A stretch of 64,000 nt of DNA from Raffaelea ambrosiae (lineage: Eukaryota > Ascomycota > Sordariomycetes > Ophiostomatales > Ophiostomataceae), in NCBI GenBank assembly GCA_002778195.1, contig PCDI01000008.1:988655-1052654 (forward strand), written 5' to 3'. Below the pieces are notes generated by a model that was not told where the DNA came from, searched no databases, and saw only the letters and a list, made by a program, of their open reading frames with translations. Each line of letters starts with the position of its first letter. Position 1 is the first letter of the stretch. Below, piece after piece: positions 21,127 to 32,596 of the stretch. The position numbers and the translations under genes were made by a program.

Positions 21127-22650
21127 CTAAGCAGTCGCGGAGGTGCTGGTCTCCGACGACTTGACTGCCGTTGAGGTTGTCGGTGTGCTGGAGCCGCTGC
21201 CCGCGTTGCTCGACGAGCCGCCGGCCGCGGTGGACGACGATGCCGCCGGCTTCGACATGGCCCGCTGCCATGCCGGGATCGAGGCTTTCACCCCCGTGCT
21301 GAACGACGAGCCCGACGAGCCGCTGGCGCCAGCGCTGCTGGTCAGATTCGTCGCAGAGTAGCCGCTGGTGAAGCCAGAGGGTGTGGTTGTCGAGGCCGTC
21401 ACGGGAGCCGCTGTCGTAGCAGTCGTGGCAGCCGGAGTGGCGGCGACCGACTTATCGGCAGCGGCCTTATCGCTCTCGGCCGAAGCGACCGAAGCGGCCG
21501 CCGCGGTCGTGGGCACGACGGGGAAGGATGAGCCGCTGCTGCTGCCGATGCGCGCAATGTTGGTGCCGTTCACCGACGAGCTGGCAGCTGGCGCCATGCG
21601 CTGGTTGATCAGCGTCTTGAGCCCCTTGAGCTCCGTGTTGACCTCGCGCAGACGGCCGTCGGTCACGTCCTTCTGGGCATCCATGGCCTTGGGGAGGGCG
21701 TCCTTGAGGCCCTTGACGTCGTCGCGCAGCCGCTCGGCGTCGTCCTCGCGGCGCTTGTTAGCCGCCTTGAGGTCGGTCAGAACGCTCTCGAGGTTAGCGA
21801 GTGCAGCGTCGAGGCGCTCCGTGCGGTCCTTCTCGGCAGCCTTCAGCTCGTCGGTGTCCTTGGCCAGCTGGTCGACGAGAGCGAAAGCGCGTTCAAACTG
21901 CTCGTCAATAGCCTTCTTGTCCTGTTCCAGCCGGTCGGGCGTGGGTGGCGACACGAGGGGGTAAATGTATCTCTGGAGATGAAGAGAGTGTCATGTCAGC
22001 AAGGGAAATGGCAAAAATAAAAGCGAACGGCACGGAAAAACTGTCACAAATCAACCATGGCTTCTTTTTTTTCCACCCACCTTCGTTATCGAGTACAGGC
22101 CGTAACCGACACCGCCCACCATGGTGGCCATGATGAACCAGTCGCGCCAGTCCCTCCGCGGGATCTCCGGCGGTGGCTGCCAGCCATATGGAGGGTATTG
22201 TCCGTAGGGCGGCTGAGCGAAGTAGGGCGGCTGGGGCTGGCCAGGGTGGGAGGCCAGCGGCGATGCGCCGGGTGGAGGTGGGAGGGGGTAGCCAGGCGCA
22301 GGCTCGAGACCGGCGCGTGCAAGAGACGCGGAGATTTCTTCGGGTGTCAGGTTCTTGGCCTTGAGGAAGGCGACGCGACTTTCGGGGGGAGATGAGGATA
22401 CGGATGGATCCTGGAGGACTGTTCAACGCGACAAAAAAAAAAAAAAAAAAAAAGAGTCAGTACAAGGTGAGCTCGAGATAAGGACGAGGTACCTATTAGG
22501 GGGCAGGCAGGCAGAGCAGTATCGCGACATCGACGTACATTTGGCCTGCAAGAACAGTTAGCAAATACTCGACCAAAAGAGACTCCCGCAGAAACCACAC
22601 GTCGGGAAGCAACATACCGCTGAAGCGACCAGATCCTCGCGGATCGCCAT
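21127..22650 (-). CDS. pex14: Peroxisomal membrane docking protein Pex14
   Basis: Exons 22650-22618, 22545-22539, 22418-22081 and 21972-21127 give 407 residues. The second exon is a 7-nt microexon; without it the conserved start AKFLQDPSV is broken. The N-terminal Pex14 domain (about 1-55) has FLQDPSV, then FLKAKNLTPEEI, the fold that binds Pex5 WxxxF and Pex19. A Pro/Tyr/Gln-rich linker follows, then a transmembrane segment (about 104-124, FIMATMVGGVGYGLYSI). A coiled coil (about 135-225) and a Ser/Thr/Ala-rich tail complete the protein. Pex14 docks cargo-loaded Pex5 at the peroxisome membrane for matrix import. It is divergent from ndc80, with 711 bp between starts. Confidence 0.93.
22539..22545 (-). 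other. 7-nt microexon of pex14
   Basis: The sequence is flanked by an acceptor (TTGCAG) and a donor (GTACGT) and encodes Ala-Lys plus the first base of Phe14. Only its inclusion joins exon 1 in frame to exon 3 and restores the conserved Pex14 motif. The donor-side intron (22538-22419) carries a long T-run on the minus strand. Confidence 0.75.
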
Positions 22651-23361
22651 CGTGTCGAAGAAGGGGGGACCCTTTACGCGGCCGGTGGCAGGAACCAGAG
22701 CAAAACACGCCCCTGTTGGCGAAATGGTAAGAATGCGGTCGCTGGCGGCGCTTTCGCTTGATGGAAAACGTCGACTGAAGGCGATGAAGAATTGGCAAAA
22801 CGTCTCTCGCGAGTGGAGAGGGAGAATGGAAGAAAGTTCGCCGGAATGTCGTCAGTTTTTCATTTTGCGGAGAAGGCAAATTCAGGTGGCCGGCTTGGAC
22901 CGAGGCAGGCGTAGGCCCTGGCGCTGGGATGACTGGGTCGCTCTTCCTTCCCTACCCCGGTACAGTCACGTGTGGATTGTGCAGGGTCGTGCACAGACTC
23001 CCTCGGCAGAGAGTACAAAGGTACATAAAACCCCGTGACCGCATCGGTAAAGCTAGGCTTGTTTGGGACAAGCCACGCCGTCCAATCAGGCCCCGCCATA
23101 GCCAATGTTTACATTTTGCCAGGGCAACCACACTTTTCTTGACAGATGCGCAGATAGATGTGCATCACAAAGCGGGCGCAAAGACGTCTTGTCGCAAATT
23201 TTGGTCTTACGCAATCCGGTCGCTTTTCTCTTCCGACACGTCCTCGCACGTCGCATGCAGAAAGCCGACAGTTCCGCTCCCCGACCTGTCCAGCAACCTA
23301 CACAACACTCCTTCGCGATCAGCATAGCGCCAAAACAACCAGAAATCAACACTTCAGAGAG
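22651..23361. promoter_or_regulatory. Shared promoter region of pex14 and ndc80
   Basis: A 711-bp gap separates two divergent starts. It contains a CCAAT sequence around 23080 on the plus strand, in the ndc80-proximal half. Open frames that run through it belong to no recognisable protein; the long frame beginning at 23105 only becomes ndc80 after the intron at 23407-23482. Confidence 0.5.
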
Positions 23362-25777
23362 ATGGCCCAGGACACCGGGCATTGGAGCGTCCGTCGCCAA
23401 AGAGAGGTGCGATTTCCTATTCCTGTGCCTCCCTCTACATGATTTTGTGTTGTTGACATTGCTGCTAACACGCGATACACAGACTCTCGGAGGCATCACG
23501 CTCAACACATCCATCCCCCAACCACCCTCCGCTATGAAGCGCTCCAACTCGTCCGGCCAGGGCAATGCGCCCTTCTCCACGGGCCATGCCCGCTCCATGT
23601 CGGGATCACGACACTCCCTTGCACCCACGCGCCCGAGCCAGCCGCTCTTCCAACGATCATCGTCAGGAACCAACCTAGCAGACATGGGCATGGCCTCGGT
23701 CAAGCGCTCTTCCATGCGGCCATTCCCGACCCCAGGCGGCCCAGGTCGCGCATCGACAGACGGCGACCGGCGAAGCAGTGTCTACCGAGGCGGGCGCCAG
23801 TCGACGGTGATGGGCGGCGGCCTGAGCGGTATGGGCAGTGCGGCGGGGATGGGCATCACGGCCATGGGCAGCCACCAGAGCTTCTTTTCGCAAGCACCCA
23901 CGCCCGCAGGCGCCCTCCGCGACCCGCGGCCCTTGCGCGACCGCAACTACCTGGGGCGCATTGGACAGGAGCTCATCGACTACCTGGCCCAGAACAACTT
24001 TGAGCTGGAGATGTCGCACACGCTGTCGCAGAACGTGATCAAGTCGCCCACGCAAAAGGACTTTGTCTACATGTTCCAGTGGCTGTACCGGCGCATCGAC
24101 CCCAACTACCGGTTCCAGAAGAGCATCGACCAGGAAGTGCCGGTGCTGATGAAGCAGATCCGGTACCCGTACGAGAAGGGCATCACCAAGAGCCAGATCG
24201 CGGCGGTCGGCGGCCAGAACTGGGGCACGTTCCTGGGCATGCTGCACTGGATGATGCAGCTGGCCGTCATGCTGGAGCGCTACTCGTGCAACCGGTACGA
24301 CGACGCCTGTGCCGATGCCGGCGTGGACGTGGTCGCGGACCACATCACCTTTGACTTCTTGGCACACGCGTACCAGGACTGGCTGGTCATGGACGTGGAC
24401 GAAGACGCCGCCGACGACGCCGAGCAGCTCGACAGGATGATGGCCCCGCACATTGAGACGATGACACGGGCGCTGGACCAGGCCTACGCCAAGCACGAGG
24501 AGGAGCTGGCCATCCTGGAAGCCGAGAACGCCAAGCTGCTCAAGGACATTGAGGACCTGGAGAAGTCGACGCCGGACCTGGCCGTGCTCGACGACCATTT
24601 CAAGATCATGGAGGAGGACAAGGTCAAGTTTGAGGAGTACAACGACCTGGCGCTGCAGCGCTGCGAAAAGTACGAGAAGCGGATTCCGCTGCTGCAGGAG
24701 GAGCTGGACAAGCTGATGGAGGAAGTCAAGGAGGCCGAGACGGAGCAGCGCAACCTGCGGCAGGCCGTCGACGACCAGGGGATCAGCATGGCGGATATCG
24801 ACCGCATGACCTCGGAGAAGGAGCGCCTGCAAAAGGGCATTGAGGCCGCCGGGCAGCGGCTAGAAGATGCCAAGAAGCGCGTGGCTGACCGCGAGCTCGA
24901 CGCGAGCCAGCGACTCGACGAGCTGGAACGGACGGTGGACCGCTACAACACGATGGCGTACCAGATCGGCGTCATCCCGTCGACGGCGGCCAATGCCAAG
25001 GGCAAGGACTACGAGCTGCGCGTCAAGGTGCACGACGGGCCGAGTTTCACGACGTCGCAGCTGGAGGGCGGCAGCGGCGGCGGCGTGACGGACATGGAGA
25101 ACGAGCGGCTGCTGGTGGACCCCACGACCGGCTACCAGCCGGCGCACATTTTGAATCTGGATCTCCGGGGGCAGGTTAAGAACAGCTTCCTGGCACTGCG
25201 GAAAGAGATTGCGGAGCGGCACAACACGGCCATGGAGACGATGATGAAGGACCACGACCTCCTCGACAGCATTAAGGAGGCCATGGAGGACAAGCGGAAC
25301 GAGGTGGAGGCGCTCGAGCACCGCGTGCGGGCGGCCGAGCAGGAGCACGAGAAGACCAAGGAAGTGACGACGGCGCAGCGGCTGGCGTCGGACGCGCAGA
25401 TCGAGAAGATGGAAAAGGAGCTGGCCAAGATGCGGGCGAACCTGTCCGAGTCGGTGCAGCTGATGGAGCAGCGGGAGATGAACACCAACATTGAGTAAGT
25501 GAAACGGGCGCACAGAAGAGACCACCTAGCTGTCTTTGGGGAGGTGGGGGGGCACATTTCGCTAACAACTAGCAGGTACGAACAGTTAACACTCCGGGCG
25601 AGCGCGCTCCGAGAGGAGCTGCACACCGAGATTATGCGTATGCTCAACGACGTCATCAAGTTCAAGATGCACATCCAGAAGAGCATGGAGGAGTACGAGG
25701 AGTTTGTGACGGAGGAGCTGGTCAAGGAGCTGGGCGACGACGAAGGCCAAGAGGCCACGCGGAACATGGATCTGTAA
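23362..25777 (+). CDS. ndc80: Kinetochore protein Ndc80/HEC1
   Basis: Exons 23362-23406, 23483-25494 and 25576-25777 give 752 residues. The start MAQDTGHWSV is chosen because the first intron (76 bp, GCTAACA branch) joins it in frame to the Ser/Arg-rich tail. Residues about 16-165 form the basic, phosphorylatable tail. The calponin-homology Ndc80 domain follows (about 165-310, with NYLGRIGQELIDYL, SPTQKDFVYMFQWLY and WGTFLGMLHWM). A long coiled coil runs to the end, with a loop near 615-650. The last exon is essential to finish the coil. The protein is the microtubule-binding subunit of the Ndc80 complex and acts at mitotic kinetochores. Confidence 0.95.
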
Positions 25778-26380
25778 TGGGGAAAGGAGAGAAAGCCGGC
25801 TGCTGTAATGGGCTGTTGTTCTTGTTCTGTCATGACTGTACGAAGACGGGGGGGGGCGTTTTGTTTCTTTTACCACTCGATATACCTGAGAGGGGCCCAC
25901 AGACACGTGTTCGGGCTTCAATGACACTGTTGCATTTTCCGCTGCCATGCCATGTTGGATTTCCGTGCAGACGCGTCACGGAACGTTTGACGCGCAGCGC
26001 ATAGACTAAAGTACGTGAGGCTCGGTACGGGAACAGTGTGTACACTGTGTCGACACGGCCCCATGGGGAGAGCACAGCTAACCAACCCCGCGCCAAGGCT
26101 GCGTCGCCATTGGGGGCATCGCATAGCTTCGCCATGCACCTGGCTGACGACGGCCGCAACAAAGCGCCCGACGACGAGACGAAGAACGAATCGACGAATC
26201 ACTTTTGTACACGGCCGCAGACGGTCGCGGGCCGCAACAGAGCACCTGCCCAGCAGAGGCGCACACCAGGGCCAGAACTGCTGCGCAAAACAGCCGAGTT
26301 CTCGAGCCGCGCAAGTCTTTTGTTTGTCTCGCGGACGTCGCTCTCTCTCGCCAGAGCGCTCTTCCCACCCACGCGGCCCC
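25778..26380. other. Intergenic region between ndc80 and vps25
   Basis: Carries the ndc80 3' flank, then the vps25 promoter and leader. Open frames overlap it on both strands but have no family features. Confidence 0.5.
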
Positions 26381-27180
26381 ATGGCGCAGAGCAGCGATCC
26401 CCTGGCCGACGTGGCCCGGGCGACCCCGTCCGCAGCGCCAGCATCTCTGGCGGCCCGGACACCTTCCGCCTACTCCTCCACATCCGCGTCGCCCGCACCG
26501 CAGCCAGCAGCATCACCCGTGCCCGCACCCGCACCCGCACCCGCACCACCTCCTCCTCCTCCCGGCTCTGCACCAGCACCGGCCCTGCTGTCCCACCCTG
26601 CGCAGGCCGTCGCATCCGCAGCCTCGTCCGCTCCCCTGTCGCCCGCTGCTGGTGCTGCTGCGGCCACCACGACCACGACCACGACCTCGACCTCGACCTC
26701 GACCACGGCCACGGCCACGACCTCGACCACGGCCACCGCTCCGCCCGTCCCCTCGGCCGCCGCCGCCTCGGCCTCGTTCAAGTTCCCCCACTACTACAAC
26801 TTCCCGCCCATGTTCACCCTCCAGCCCAACCTCGCCACCCGCCGCGCCCAGATGGACAAGTGGTCCGCCCTGGTGCTGGCCTACTGCCGCCACTACCGCA
26901 TCTTCCGTCTGGCCTGGGGCGGGGAGGCGCCGAGCACGAGCCATGGCCCAGGTCCCGTCCGGATCGATGCCAACGGGACCACCGCCCCGGGCGTCATGGA
27001 CCGCGCCGCCGATGCCGCTGCCGCTGCCGCAGACGACGACGACGACGCCCACCACGGCAGCGTCACGTACTATGCGCCCGACCTCTTCTACAACCGGCAG
27101 ATCGACCGCGCGCTGGCGCCGGCGGCCATCCGCGAGGTCCTGGAGGCGCTCAAGAAGGAAGGGCGGGTCGAGTGGGCGGG

Positions 27181-27211
<31 letters not shown>

Positions 27212-27469
27212 TCGTCGTCGTCGCTGGCCTACGTCTACTGGAAGAAGCCCGAGGAGTGGGCCGCCGTCGTCGAGGCCTTTGTCGACGACACGGCCCAGCG
27301 CGGCAGCGTGCTGACGCTGTACGAGCTGACGGCCGGCGACGGCGCCCGCGGCACCGAGCTCTTCGGCCTGGACCCGGCGGTGCTGCAAAAGGCGCTGGCG
27401 GTGCTGGTGAAGCGCGGGAAGGCGCAGGTCTTTGGCCAGGCCGAGTCGCTGGGTGTCAAGTTTTTCTGA
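26381..27469 (+). CDS. vps25: ESCRT-II subunit Vps25
   Basis: A single exon of 362 residues, much longer than the roughly 200-residue family norm. The first 125 residues are Ala/Pro/Ser/Thr low complexity. The Vps25 core starts at FKFPHYYNFPPMFTLQPN (about 130-147) with the first winged helix. A Gly/Ala/Asp-rich insert interrupts it near 185-225, and a poly-Ser run lies near 268-281. It then continues with YWKKPEEWAAVVEAF and VLTLYELTAGDG in the second winged helix. Vps25 binds Vps20 of ESCRT-III during multivesicular-body sorting on endosomes. The start could be further downstream, but no other upstream Met gives a shorter conventional N-terminus. Confidence 0.9.
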
Positions 27470-27931
27470 GGAAGCGGAGGCAGGCGGATCGGATAGGAAT
27501 CGACACAGGCATAGCAACCGCAACGACACTGTATATGGGGGTCTCGACATCGGGCCAGATAGAAATGTACATGTCCCAGTTGTCTGGACAGGCAACGTGC
27601 ACAAACAAACACAGGCCAACGCCCTCGTCAAGGGGGGGGCCCTTCCGTGTCATGCGAGGAATACGTTTTCGTGTTTCGCGTTGTATTGTAGATACAAGAA
27701 TCACAAACAAGTGAAAAAGAGAGAGAAAAAAGAAAATAGTAAAACATGGACTCCCTCCCAGAAATATGCTGAATTGTATGCTGCTAAAGACCCAGACCAC
27801 AACACCTGGAAACATTTTTTTTTTTGTTTGTCTCGCCGTCGTTACCTCCTTTCCTTTCCTTTTGAATCATATTACCAACTTGTCCTCTTCGGACCTTGGC
27901 CACTCGCTCCCTTGCCCCCCCCCCCCCTCCC
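27470..27931. other. Spacer between convergent vps25 and the BRCT gene
   Basis: Contains two facing 3' flanks, a T-run near 27815 and a 13-nt C-run near 27916. No gene was seen. Confidence 0.5.
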
Positions 27932-30844
27932 TCACGCCCAGAACTGCCGCGCCAGGTAGTGCTCGTCAAACACCACCTCCTGCCGCATCGCCACGTCCAG
28001 CAGCCAGTCCGGCGCCACCACCCGCGGCTCCATGTTGCCGTCCCGCGCCATCTGCTCAAACTTGGGCCACAGCGACCGCTCCGCCGGCGCCGCGCTTGTC
28101 AGCAGGTACACCGGCTCCGGCGGCACGTCGCCGTCCTCTTCCGGCGGCGTCGGCTTGATCGTCGTCCCGCTGTGCGCCCGGTACGTCTTGAAAATGGCCC
28201 CGTTGGCCTCGGCAATCGCGCGGTAGCTCTCGCTGCCGTTCTTGATGTCGGCCACGCAGTACACCACCACGTTCCACAGCAGCCGCCCCCGGTTCGCCCG
28301 CGCCCGCGCCAGCGCCTTGCTCAGCGACACGTTGAAGCGCGCCTCGCCGTCGGCGTCGCGCAGCGCGTACTCGCGCGTCGGCAGCAGCTTGTTCTTGTCC
28401 AGGACGTCCGTGATGTACTGCGCGTTGATCACCTCGGGTCCCCGCGCCAGCGTCTTGAGAAACTTCATCGTCCGCACCAGGCACGGCGCCGCCAGGTAGT
28501 CGCACGGCTGGTTGTCCTGCACAATCTGGATCCCCAGCTGCCGGAGTTTTCTCTTCTCATTGTGTTAGCCTTTTGGGTGGGAGGGGTCTTGCATATCCGG
28601 GGCATTTGCCCGGGAGGGAAAGAAAAGAAAAAAAAAACATCATCTAGCCTTCCCGAAAGGACCTACCCTGTCTGCTTCCTCCTTGGAGCTGCTGTGCACC
28701 CACTTCTGGTACCCTGTCAGCACCACCCGCATCTTGACCGGCGGCAGCGACGGCCGGCTTCGCTTCACCGACCGCTCCACTTCTTCCGAGTCCGTCTCGG
28801 TGTCCACGTCCGGGCTCGACCCCTTTTTCGCTGCTTTGGTCGCCGCCCGCTGCTTGTCCACAATGTCGGCCGCCCGCTTGCCACCCCACGGCGCATGCGC
28901 ATCCCGCGTCGACCGCTTCTTCTCCTTCTCGTACAGGGCAATATCCGGCGCGAGTCCGTGGAGTTTGGTCAACGCCTTGTCCTTGGCGCTCCGACTGGCA
29001 CTCGACACGCCCAGCGGCGTGCTGTCGTTCTCCTTGTCCAGCCGGCTGGTCTTCTTGGGCCGTGATGGCGTGGCAAACGTCCGGCCAGCGGCTGGCCGTC
29101 GGGGGAGCTCTGGTTCTGTGGTGGCTTTTGTCTTTGCCTTCTTGCCTCCGTTTCCTTGCCTCTCTTCTTCTTCCTCCTCTTCCTCCTCCTCCTCCTCGTC
29201 CGCCTCCGCCTGCGCCTCCGCCTCCGACGCTGTCTCATCGTCGTCACCTTCTAGTGGTGGTGCATCCGGTAGCACTTCTGGTGGTCCGTCGTCCAGCTTG
29301 ACTGACCGCTTCCTCTTAGCAGGGATGCTGCTCAATGACGAACTGCTAGTATCGCCATCCTGGCCGGCACCTTCGCCACCGCCGGTGTGTCCTTCATCTC
29401 CAGGATAATAAAGCTCGCGCAGCCGCTTCTCGTCCAGGAACGTCTGCCCAATCACCTCGCCCAGGTTGGTGCGGGCTGGAAACGTTGTGTACCGCGGGTT
29501 GGAGATGCGCTGCACCGCACACCGGGCATAGCTCTCCTCGATCCACAGGTGGTTGACCATCTGGATGTTCCAGTCGCGGGCCGCGTCGCACTTTTCGCTG
29601 TTGTCGCGCGCGGTGATGAGGTGCGTGTTGTCCATGCGCATGGTCTTGGTGAATTTAGCACCGGCCGCGACCACGAGGTTCTCGAGGTAGATGCGCGCCT
29701 CGCCGCCGTAGTTGGACAGCGTAATGACACAGTCCTCGAAGCCGGGGATGCCGTCTCGCGGGATCGGGTAGTGCAGCAGCCGCCGCAGGGGCGAGCACCA
29801 CTCGTTGTTGGTGATGATGTGGAACAGCCACGACAGATTGCCAATGTCCTTGCCGGCCTGGGCGGCACGCACGTACTCCTCGCCGTCGCGGTAGTGGCAA
29901 ATGAACATGCTGCACTCGTCCACGTCGTCCACCACGCGGCCGCCGCCGCGCTTGATCAGATCCACCACAATCGCGCGGAACCGGTTGCCGATGCCCAGGT
30001 CGTCGGACAGCACCACTTTCTTGTTCTGGAACACGGTCAGGTTGCTGCGCCAGCCGGTCTTGTCGAGCGTCGGGATCGTCTCGGGGAAGGTGGTCACCGC
30101 CCCTTCGAGGTCCTGGTTCTCGGGGATGGGGATCTTGTCGCTCTCGCTGTCAAAGCTTCCGTTCGCCCCGCGCAGAATGGGAGGATCGGGAAGCAGATAG
30201 GGCGTCTCGTCGATCTTCTTGCCGAGCTTGAAGCAGTCATCGAACCAATGTGGGAGCACAATTTTGCAGCGGAGATTCTTGGCCACAGCCTCCTTGCACT
30301 TGGGGTGGTCCATCGAGAGGGCACAGATGTGTGTGGTCAACCGCGTCAGATCCTTCGATTCCATGCCGCCCAGAGCCATGGTCGCCCCCGTGATGGCCTC
30401 CTTGTCGCCCTGGGGGATGTCGGCACACGTCAGATTGACCGACGAGAAGATCATGCGCGGATCGGGCGAGAAGGGCCGGATCTGGGCCAGCTTGCCGCGG
30501 CTGAGCGAGTGTGTGATCCAGGAGGACGTGACGACGGGGAGCATCATCTCAATGGCCTCGCTGTACTGTTCGAAATCGATCGAGTTCGCGACAATGTGCG
30601 TGGCCTTGGTCAAAGGCAGCTGCCCGTCCGATTCGGGCTCGAGGGACTCGCCACCATACTTTTGTACGGTTCTCGACAGCTGTACAGTTAGATACCGGCC
30701 GTGTTGAGTCCACACAGCGGGACAGAGAAAACAGAAGAACCTTACCTCTGCAATGGTCTTGGGCAGCAGAACTCGGCTCGGGACAAAGGCAAATTGGCAC
30801 GCCCCGAAAACGCTCTTGGGCTCTTCCTCCATGGCCATCGTCAT
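27932..30844 (-). CDS. brc1: Multi-BRCT DNA-damage scaffold (Brc1/Rtt107-like)
   Basis: Exons 30844-30746, 30679-28667 and 28552-27932 give 910 residues; both introns are phase 0. The first intron (66 bp) contains no stop but has clean signals and interrupts BRCT1. Four N-terminal BRCT repeats span about 10-460 (for example VVTSSWITHSLSRGKL, IVLPHWFDDCFKLGK). A disordered, acidic region follows (poly-Glu near 550-565). A C-terminal tandem BRCT pair (about 705-910) begins MRVVLTGYQKWV and ends DWLLDVAMRQEVVFDE. This arrangement matches Brc1/Rtt107, which binds phosphorylated histone H2A with its last BRCT pair and organises Smc5/6, Slx4 and Rtt101-type partners at stressed forks. The acidic middle is likely the partner-binding linker. 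Confidence 0.87.
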
Positions 30845-32596
30845 GGGATTGCTTCTTGCCAGAGGAAACGCGGTAGAGAAGGACCGACGACGCAATACCA
30901 GAATCTGTCGAATTGGAAAATAGCAAACAGCAGGCCAAGATAAAAAAAAGTAATCGTAAATGCCACAGTGGGCCTGTGCGAGTGCGGTCCTGCGTGTCGT
31001 GTGCACACCGATCTGCGTGGAACGCGGTGAACAATTTTGCCTCTTTTCAGGACCTGACCAGGCAAACGCGAAAGCGTGACCGTCGCCATTAAAACGCGAA
31101 GCGCGAAAACCCCACGAATATCACATGACCTCAGCTTAGTTGTTTTGTTTGGGACTGTGTTTTCCACGTGACCATGATCTACGTCATTGTACAGCTGGGT
31201 ACAAACAACAAGCAGACTGTGGGCGCGCTCAAACATCACGAAAGCAAATCCAGTGTGTCTAGAGGATTGAAATTGCTGATATTGAATCTTTCAAGTTTTA
31301 ATCTGGTCTTGACTGAGCAAGCCTCTCCTACATCGCCTCACGAATCGAGTTGCCCATTAGTCGACCCCCATCGGTCGTCGTGCTCTGGTCGAGACCGTCT
31401 TCGAAAACCGCTCACTTTTAGTCGGGCAAAAAGCAACGGAGGGCACTCTTGGCATGAAAATCTGGAACAAAAGAAGAAGAAGAAAAGATTTGCTGTGGAA
31501 ACGAAAGCCTATGGCGGCCATGCCTGCACACAACCAGCCTGCTCAGAGTCCACTCATACCGCCAGAAGGGCACCGGGAAATTCACACACGGCTTTTGCTG
31601 TAAGCCACGCTGACTTGCGGCTTTGGGCAAGTGGGTCGCAACAACAGCAGCCTCTAGCCAGTCAGAGCGCAGCCTCTAGACCCTGTCCCTTGTTCTTCCC
31701 TCCACTCTGTTTCGGAAAATACACACATCTTGCAAACTGCATGGCCCGCCCAGAGTCGCTTTTCTCGTTTTTTTCTCTTTGCCCCAACTTACCCATACGG
31801 CTCGGGTGGACAAGGAAGGGCCATTCGCCCCGGTGAGCTCGCCTCTATGCCGTATTTTTCTCTTTCTCTCCCGAATATCATTCGTGTTTCCTTGTTGTGG
31901 CGCTGGCACGTGAAAGTCACCAAAGAAGCTGTCATGGAGGCTGGAAGGATGTGGTGTCAATATGATGGTTGCAGGCTATGTCCGTACAGCTGATGCAGCA
32001 CGTGTGCGTGTTGTCGGTCCAGTGAATGGCACAGCGCTGAACAGGTTCGAAGAGCAGGAAGAGCCCGGCTTCTCCCGGCCAATTGACTACGTTTTGCTGA
32101 GCTGCTGGTGATCTTGGGCAACATAGGACAACGAGCGAGCCCGGTAGATTGGTTGCATAAGGCTAACACAATGGGTTGAGATATCAAGCCAAGGCCGCGG
32201 ATCGTCCTCCACTGGCGTGAGATTCACTATCCCAAGGCGAACAAAGCCGGCAACGATGAAATACAGACTCCCCGGTGCTTTGGCTGGCCTTGGAAGCGAG
32301 TCTCACACTTCCATGTATTGTCCTTGTTGCAAACGTATGTGATATTCAAGCTGTGCCTAATTCAAGCTGTGACAGAAGACTTAGTAATGCGTCTTAGCGA
32401 TTTGGTGCTGTCAGGTACCGCCTCTACCACCTATAAAATCCCCTGCGGGCTTCCTGTTTTAGGGGAGGGATATCCTGTTTTTTTTTTTCACTCGGGCCTC
32501 TCTGCCTCTCTCAGATGCAGCACGTTGTTAACGCGGCACCCAATCGGCCACACGCGCACAACAGACCACCCACCACCATCTCGCCTCGGGGCCACC
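30845..32596. other. Gene-free promoter region between brc1 and the Zn2Cys6 regulator
   Basis: About 1.75 kb contain the divergent promoters of the brc1-like gene and the regulator at 32597. A TATAAAA element lies at 32432-32438. No coding family was recognised in either strand. Confidence 0.5.
32432..32438 (+). promoter_or_regulatory. TATA-like element
   Basis: TATAAAA lies about 160 bp upstream of the ATG of the Zn2Cys6 regulator, a plausible core-promoter distance given a leader of roughly 100 nt. Assigned by sequence match only. Confidence 0.4.
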
